Part shown: positions 58,296 through 64,000 of the stretch, piece after piece
Layout of the letters: the number at the start of each line of letters is the position of its first letter
How positions within the stretch are numbered: the stretch's first letter is position 1
DNA from: Arachnopeziza araneosa
Lineage: Eukaryota > Ascomycota > Leotiomycetes > Helotiales > Arachnopezizaceae
Assembly (NCBI GenBank): GCA_003988855.1
Contig: QYAI01000007.1
Span: 124,001 to 188,000, forward strand
Length of the DNA: 64,000 nt
Direction of reading: 5' to 3'
Notes under the pieces: model-generated
Told to the model about the DNA's origin: nothing
Seen by the model: the letters and a program-made list of their open reading frames with translations, nothing else
Database searches by the model: none
Position numbers and translations under genes: made by a program

Positions 58296-59901
58296 ATGCT
58301 AATGAACAACTTTGCTTACACTTTTGGCTTCATGATTCAAAGTGAAAATTCGTTCGGGCCCGAAGTTGAGCCACTTCAAACATATGCGTTGACTGGAAAC
58401 AACAAGGATTACCTTCTCTATGGTGGCGCTCCAGCCGACCACAAGCTACGAATATTTACTTGGATAGACACAGGTTATCCTGAGCATTTATTGAGAGTGG
58501 ACTTGAATTCTACGGAGATAATGATGATTCAATGGGCATTAGCACAGATCGTAAGTCATAAATGACACCCACGTCTCAGACACTGACAGGGTAGTTCTGT
58601 CATGAGATTATGCATACTATTGGCGCCTGTTTTACGACTGCCATTAGTGCTTTAGATCAGTCACCAACAAAGTTTTATTTCGAAAACGAAGCAATAAATG
58701 AACTTGGATTCAGTTATGAACAAGCTGTGAGTAATTAATAAGCTCCTAGATCGATTTTAATGTCTTAAAGATAGACGGGGGCCAAAACCAGTCGTTCATT
58801 CTGCAACTGGAAGAAAATGACGACCTACCTTTAGGTAACTAGTTTGAAAGATACTGGCCTACATGGAATGATATTTCAGACTTTGATGCCCCAACTTTGG
58901 TTAAGCCGGAACCTCTGCGATACAACAAGTTTTACCCCATACCTGTCTCGTTTTACGAGGATATTCAGCAAGAAAGCTTTTGGACTGTCGCTGTCAGGAG
59001 ATTTGGGCCGAGATATTTCCACTACCGAGCTTTGAAAGAGGGAACTCGTATATCCTATTACCCCACAGCTTTATCCCAATGGGAGTACAAGACGGGTCAG
59101 AGAGCGAGGATCTCAGGCAAGAATCCGTTCGTCGCTGATGAGAGCAGTACCGTTTTGAGTCGTGCTGTGAGCGCTGTCCTACAACAAGGTGCAGAAGGTC
59201 GGATGAGAGGGATCCAACTTACGCCTGAACAAAGAACTGCAGTACAATTCGGAACTAGACTCCTAAATAGTTCGAGTATGCAAGAAAGGTTCTGGAACCA
59301 GGCAATTCGACAGGCCGCATTGGTATCAGTGCTCACTTTGAGCCTCAATACCGATTCTTCCTCATTGAACCCTACACAGCAAGCCAACTACTTTGCGTCT
59401 CTCTCCGATAAAATCCATCGTGCTATTGAGAACCATGGTGACATGGCGGCAACCCTTCTTCACTCCGAAATCTTGGCCGGCACTCAGTATCTTAATAGGA
59501 GAGACGTTCTCTTACAATGGAACCGAGGGACTCGTGTTTTTCTCAAGCAACTTATCGGTACACCGCTCGATGATGGAATTACAGAAAACGAACAGCTCCG
59601 ACTCGAGCGCGTCCGGATGGGCCTTTTCGATCCCGCAAAATGGCCGGACCAGACGGTGCCCGAATGTCAAGAGATCACCGCGATTCAACAGATTCGACAA
59701 CTTCATAGTATTAACGACTTTCAAGCTATAGTCAACATTTGCAAACAAAGACCCTTCAGCGTGGCCGAGGTCTTGATCTTTGCTACGTGTTATGTAGATA
59801 TCGTCTTGTTCTTTCTCGGGTTCAATGAACCGGTGGGATGGGCTGATCGACGGGATAGGCTCAGAATTGCGCAAACAAGGCTTTCACATATCGACAATTA
59901 G
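58296..59901 (+). pseudogene. Putative HExxH protein gene interrupted by in-frame TAG
   Basis: Three exon-like segments, 58296..58550, 58595..58726 and 58771..59901, all in consistent phase. Exon 2 contains FCHEIMHTIGACF, an HExxH motif, followed by FYFENEAINELGFSYEQA with an acidic residue at a spacing compatible with a gluzincin-like third ligand. Exon 3 begins IDGGQNQSFILQLEENDDLPLGN and then has TAG at 58840-58842, after which the same frame runs on for 350 codons with good composition (FERYWPTWNDISDFDAPTL onward). A Trp at the stop position would fit the context. I do not recognise a characterised family; it looks like a fungal-specific putative metallopeptidase-like protein. A short intron over the stop is not supported by splice signals. 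A 5' exon may exist upstream. It lies about 100 bp downstream of the oxoamine synthase in the same orientation. Confidence 0.55.
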
Positions 59902-60458
59902 AAGCCCGATCACTAGAAAGATTTGGTGGATGAAGCTGTTGCTGATGCATATCATGGGATGGGGTTCACACAACCGAACCAGCCAACTGCCAGCGCCGCT
60001 CCTTGATGGTCTCTGTGGTGGCCATTCCTTCGTGTTACCATCAATATTTCACAGGCATTTAACTTCACACTCGACAATCAGCTGATTAGAGACACTTATG
60101 ATAGAAGGAGGGGGGGCTTTGAATTCTAAAGTGAAATGTAGGCTCTTTGTATTGCGAAACTACTTTCTTCTCTGAAAGCTCCTGATCTTTCGTTATCATA
60201 CTAGAGATATATGCATGCGGATATGCGTGTTTTGAGACCTTTATCCCTATTTAATGTCAACCTGTGATCTCTGAGAGGGAATTGGTAAAGAATGCATCAT
60301 TTGACACGCGATACTTATCATGAAGTTTCCACTTGCTCTTTGTCTTGAGCTGTATGGAAAGCGCTGCTGCCTATTCTGTTACCTATAAATCAGAGTTCTC
60401 GCGTCTGATATTTTCTTCCCGAACAACTCACATTCAGAGAGAAAGTATTTCTGGCACG
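59902..60458. other. Intergenic region
   Basis: About 560 bp between the HExxH gene and the vWA gene. In-frame ATG codons upstream of 60459 (one at 60354) could extend the vWA gene. Nothing else was seen. Confidence 0.45.
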
Positions 60459-62303
60459 ATGGAATCTATGGATTCAACCATGGCTCTTGCCAGCAACGCT
60501 TTCACAAAACTCCGCGATATGGAAATTACTATTGCAGTAGATACTTCTAGCAGTACTGCTGGAAATGTCATCAAGACTGAAATAAGAGTTATCAGATCCA
60601 TCCTTTCGACCATGAATCTGAAGGGTCAAGATAGGATCAATGTACTTCCCTGGAGCTCGAATACCTATTCGGTCATCTCATTACCCAGTGGACAAGTCGC
60701 CTTAGACTACCTATTGGGCCAGAAGGGAACTTCCCCAAGCTGTCTGTACACCAACGCAGCATATCTCGAGGCGCTGAAGAGGTGCGGTGTCTGGTTCCTT
60801 TTTACAGACGGATTGATTGATGCACTAGAGGTTCAGCGGTTCTGTCAACGCACAACCCAAGCCGGCCTTCATGGATTCTCCAACGTAATTATCGTGTTTG
60901 GAAGGTCCTCGAGCGGACCACCAGCCAAGGTCAACTTCTCTGTTGGAATGACAACTTTCGCCTTCGCGCCCGATTGTCTCGTCCTCTTTCACGACCTCTT
61001 TAATGGCACGGTCTATCTTCTCCAAGCCAAAGGCTGCTTCGAGTGCCTGCTTTAATCCGAAGCTCATCAACCTGTACTCGACGATGAAACAACCTGGTCC
61101 ATGCTTCCCCGAATTCGCTACCAAGATCTTGCCAACGTCAAGATTCCTCTGCCAAAGGCCCTCCCAAGCGATCAGGTAGCTTTTCAAGATGGTCTCATTA
61201 TCAACCTGAAGAATCTCTTCGAAGGAAGATTGGACGAGAGCGTGCAGCGAGAACTCGGCAGCAACCCTAAATATCTAGAATCTCTCAATATACAATCAGT
61301 CTCAAAAGGAACAAGCGCCGAGTTTGGAAAGTGGGTTGACTCGATGCATCAAAAAATCGACCCCCTCCCGACTCAACGACCAGATCTGGACGGGCTCGCG
61401 CAAAGGCTCATCAAGAACCTGCTTGATCTGATCCATGACGGTGCGGACAAAGAGACTCTGAATGCGAATAGGCATCTCCTCCGCGCAGCTCACGAGAAGA
61501 ACTGGGCTGCTTTTCGGAAAAGTCTGCATCGTCATGCGGAGATGACAGAATCAAAACGCCTCTCGAACGATCTCTTGGGAAGGACGAAAAGCCATCTGAA
61601 AAGCATGACCGATCCCGAGGAAGGCAGCGACCCGTGGAGCGTGGGTGTAGCGGTTGGGGCATACGACCTACCACCAGGAAGCGCTGGTTCAACGGCAACT
61701 GTGGCAGCAGGATCTCCATCCATCCCATCAGAGTCCTCAACAGCCCACGAATGCTTTCTACCTGGATTCAAACGGGCTCCGTCCGACTCGGCGACATTCC
61801 CCTCGGAGTACGTCGGTACGTGCATGCTCTGCCAAAAGACGGATTCGGTCCTGGTCTTCCTCATGAGGACGCCTATTACTCTACCAGAGTTCCTGGGACG
61901 ACCAGCGCCAAGTCTCGCTTCTCCCGTGGATCCGACTCACCCTTCGGTGCTGGACATATTTCCTCCCGCGCTCTACTGCGACGCGTGCGCCTTCTACGTT
62001 GCGGCTCCGGGAGCAGCCCTCCTGCCGCAAGCCGTCGCTGGTGCCATCGCCTTGGTCTCTTGCAGCAAGAATCGTGAGGCTTGGACTGCACAATTCGGAA
62101 AGCATTTCCCGGGAGGCGTCTTCAGCCCGTCCGTCGTCTTGGCTCGTATGTCTTCCGTTTTCGACTCCGACCTCAATACCACGGCTATCGCAGCGTTGGA
62201 AGATGGCTCGACGTACAAGAATGCGCTGCTGTGGCTCAAGGAGGATCTGAACAGAGCAGTGAAGATTGATGATGATGGCTGGGAAACTGTTAGCGCCACG
62301 TGA
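60459..62303 (+). pseudogene. von Willebrand A-domain protein gene interrupted by in-frame TAA
   Basis: Two open stretches in the same frame, 60459-61052 and 61056-62303, separated only by TAA at 61053-61055. The first is a vWA domain with an intact DxSxS metal-ion site (IAVDTSSST), TMNLKGQDRINVLPW and a later FLFTDGLI strand. The second begins SEAHQPVLDDETTWSMLPRI and carries PLPKALPSDQVAFQDGLIINL, a helical region and two Cys-x2-Cys pairs (CMLCQK ... YCDACAFY) that may bind zinc. The text on either side of the stop reads as one continuous protein of about 614 residues, and CAA (Gln) would differ by one base. Fungal cytosolic proteins with N-terminal vWA domains of this type are of unknown function. 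Truncation to a lone vWA protein, readthrough or pseudogenisation are alternatives. There is a second in-frame ATG at 61101. Confidence 0.65.
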
Positions 62304-62473
62304 TTTGGTAGCAAGCGACAGGTCTTGGAGTAGGCCTTATGATTATTGAGGATGGCGTTTTGCATATTCTGGGAAGGCATATTGAGTATTGAGCAGATTG
62401 GGAACTCAACAAATGGATGTATTTCATACCAAAACTCGTGACTCCAACGCCAGATGACAGTAGCCTTGCCTTT

Positions 62474-63240
62474 TCAAGTCCTCACCCCATCCAGATATCT
62501 AACTTCTGAAAAGCCTTCGTTGACCAACCCTCCCTTCTCCAAATACCCAAAACCCGCGCCATCTCTCGAAAATGCCACGTCATTCAAGTCAACCCACCCC
62601 CTCTCACCCTGTGCCATCGCAGACCCAATTCTCTCAATCCACCCTCTCTTCCCATCATCGCCAGCATCCACCGGCCAATTGAAGCCCCAACTGGCTTCTA
62701 ACAGTGCTCCCTCTTCCGCGTCTCCCACCTCCGCAACCTCAGGCACGAAATAGTCATGTAGACTCACTGCTACATGACCTTCATAGCCAATTCTGGAGGC
62801 TGTCTCCCTGACCTGTGCTGCGATGAGCGGGAAACTGGAGCTGTAGTTCCCGACGAGTTTATGTATGGAGAGTCTTTGCACGGGTGGAATCAGAACTCCA
62901 GAGCGTCCGGGAGAGATGACGGCAAGGAGACAGGCACTCACCCTCTGCACTCGGCCTCGCTGCTCAAGGAACCACACACCCATCTCGCCGCGCGTTCGAT
63001 AGCCTCCTCCTCGCCCTGGCAGTCTGCGATGTCGATGCGTTGGCGGCTGGAGAAGGGACTCGGTTCGAGTTCTACCTCGAGCAGAGACGTGTACGACGAA
63101 CACGGGATCTGGATGTTGAAATCAGGAACCTCGTGCCGCGAACCGACGGCGGGTGTGCGTGTCCCCAGGATACGGAGCCACGGCCGTGGTGGATTGGCGA
63201 GGTGAGTCTGGATAAAGGCTGAGAGGTCGGTCGACTCCAT
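62474..63240 (-). CDS. Conserved fungal hypothetical protein
   Basis: Two exons on the minus strand, 63240..62942 and 62840..62474, giving 221 aa; the 101-base intron has a GTGAGT donor and splits a Gly codon. The protein starts MESTDLSAFIQTHL, contains EEEAIERAARWVCGSL before the junction, then FPLIAAQVRETASRIGYEGHVAVSLHDYFVPE and WIERIGSAMAQGERGWVDLNDVAFSRDGAGFGYLEKGG. It has no signal peptide, membrane helix or metal-binding cluster. I do not recognise the family; the balanced composition and consistent splice model support a real gene. It is convergent with the vWA gene, 170 bp away. Confidence 0.65.
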
Positions 63241-64000
63241 CTTTGCTGACCAGAATGTCTTCAGAATACGGCTCTCTTTTGGAGGTGGGTATGAGATATA
63301 TCGGACTCTCGCGATCGCTGACGAGATGTGGTGTTGTAAGATGTGAGGTCTGACATAAGAGCGGGCGGTGGTGCGGTGGTGCGGTGGTGCGGTGGTGGGC
63401 TGGATGGATTATGTCGTGCCACCCGCATTTGCATGTGAAAGAAGGAAGGTACGACCAGCCACGGCTCTCCCCCGATCCTTCCAATTCTGTCCGACGTTTG
63501 TGTGCAGCGGGTAATTGACCTGCGGGATCAACATCCTGCCTAATAGGGGTCGATAAGCGAGAGAGATGCATGCCATACGATCTTTAGCCAGTGCTTGCCT
63601 CCACCCACAGGAAAGGGAGTCGACTTGATCTGCCGTCGCTTCCCGTTGTGGCACCCGGGTGTTTACTTTGCGACCGACACGGAAGGCCATCTCCACCTTC
63701 TTCTTTCGTTGCTGCTGCCCGCAAGTAGATTCCCAGAAGTGTCGCAGGTCTCACCCAGCCGCGCAGGTAGAATCGTCTTCGAGATGTTATGTCGCCGGCC
63801 CAGCTCATTGCTGGCTTCGCAGACGGCAGGGAAAAGAAGACTACTAGAGTATCAGAGGTAGGTAACATCCTAAAGGGCTCAGGTATAACTTACATCCGGT
63901 GCCGCAAAGTCCCAGCACCAGGGCTGCACGCTCTTCTGGACGCAGACGCCGAGCCGGCCTGCCGTTATTAAGATCCTCTCAAGTCCTTCTCGGAAGCCAC
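63241..64000. other. Intergenic region at the right edge
   Basis: About 760 bp with overlapping weak frames on both strands and a GGTGGTGCG array. A gene may begin beyond the window edge. No feature can be supported. Confidence 0.4.
63363..63402 (+). repeat. 9-base GC-rich tandem repeat (CGGTGGTGC)n
   Basis: About four head-to-tail copies of CGGTGGTGC, the last one diverging into GGGC. Non-coding, about 120 bp upstream of the hypothetical gene at 62474-63240. Confidence 0.9.

Overview
This 64 kb window comes from a filamentous ascomycete fungus (Pezizomycotina). Short GT-AG introns of about 45-60 bp with CTAAC-type branch points, Zn(II)2Cys6 regulators, WSC-domain wall proteins, a cytochrome b5-acyl-CoA dehydrogenase fusion and fungal-only hypothetical families all point there. 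The style of several accessory families (lectin-like membrane propeller, CorA-like and retropepsin-like genes) suggests Leotiomycetes/Helotiales, but that is inference. Coordinates of multi-exon genes cover first to last coding base; exon joins are in the evidence text and were worked out by reading frame and splice signals.

Left part (1-27.9 kb) is mostly conserved core biology: the 3' end of mitochondrial ribosomal protein uS2m (MRP4), an RfeG-type nuclear protein, a fungal hypothetical, COX20 divergent from POL2 (DNA polymerase epsilon catalytic subunit, full length), CCT7 (chaperonin eta), an Spt10-like acetyltransferase with an integrase-type zinc finger, a three-WSC-domain GPI wall protein, a cytochrome b5-acyl-CoA dehydrogenase and an aldose 1-epimerase. 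A Zn2Cys6 regulator between POL2 and CCT7 looks broken.

Middle (28.8-42 kb) is accessory: a decayed CorA-like transporter, a retropepsin-like gene with Asn in place of the catalytic Asp, the tail of a FAD monooxygenase, a single-pass membrane protein with a lectin-like propeller, a coiled-coil protein, an intact seven-exon Zn2Cys6 regulator and a Dal5-type MFS transporter.

Next (43-50.4 kb) comes a second core block: a mitochondrial RMD1/Mrx10-type protein divergent from VPS41, then a membrane alpha/beta-hydrolase-like protein. From 51 to 54 kb lie two related Ser/Thr-rich secreted proteins.

Right end (55.4-63.3 kb) holds the most unusual gene: a fused two-domain alpha-oxoamine synthase (LCB2-like domain followed by an LCB1-like domain without its end), the architecture associated with sphinganine-analogue biosynthesis, with no polyketide synthase in the window. 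It is followed by a putative HExxH protein gene and a von Willebrand A-domain gene, each with one in-frame stop inside an otherwise continuous frame. The lesions in several accessory genes are all compatible with C-to-T/G-to-A changes, whereas the adjacent core genes are intact.
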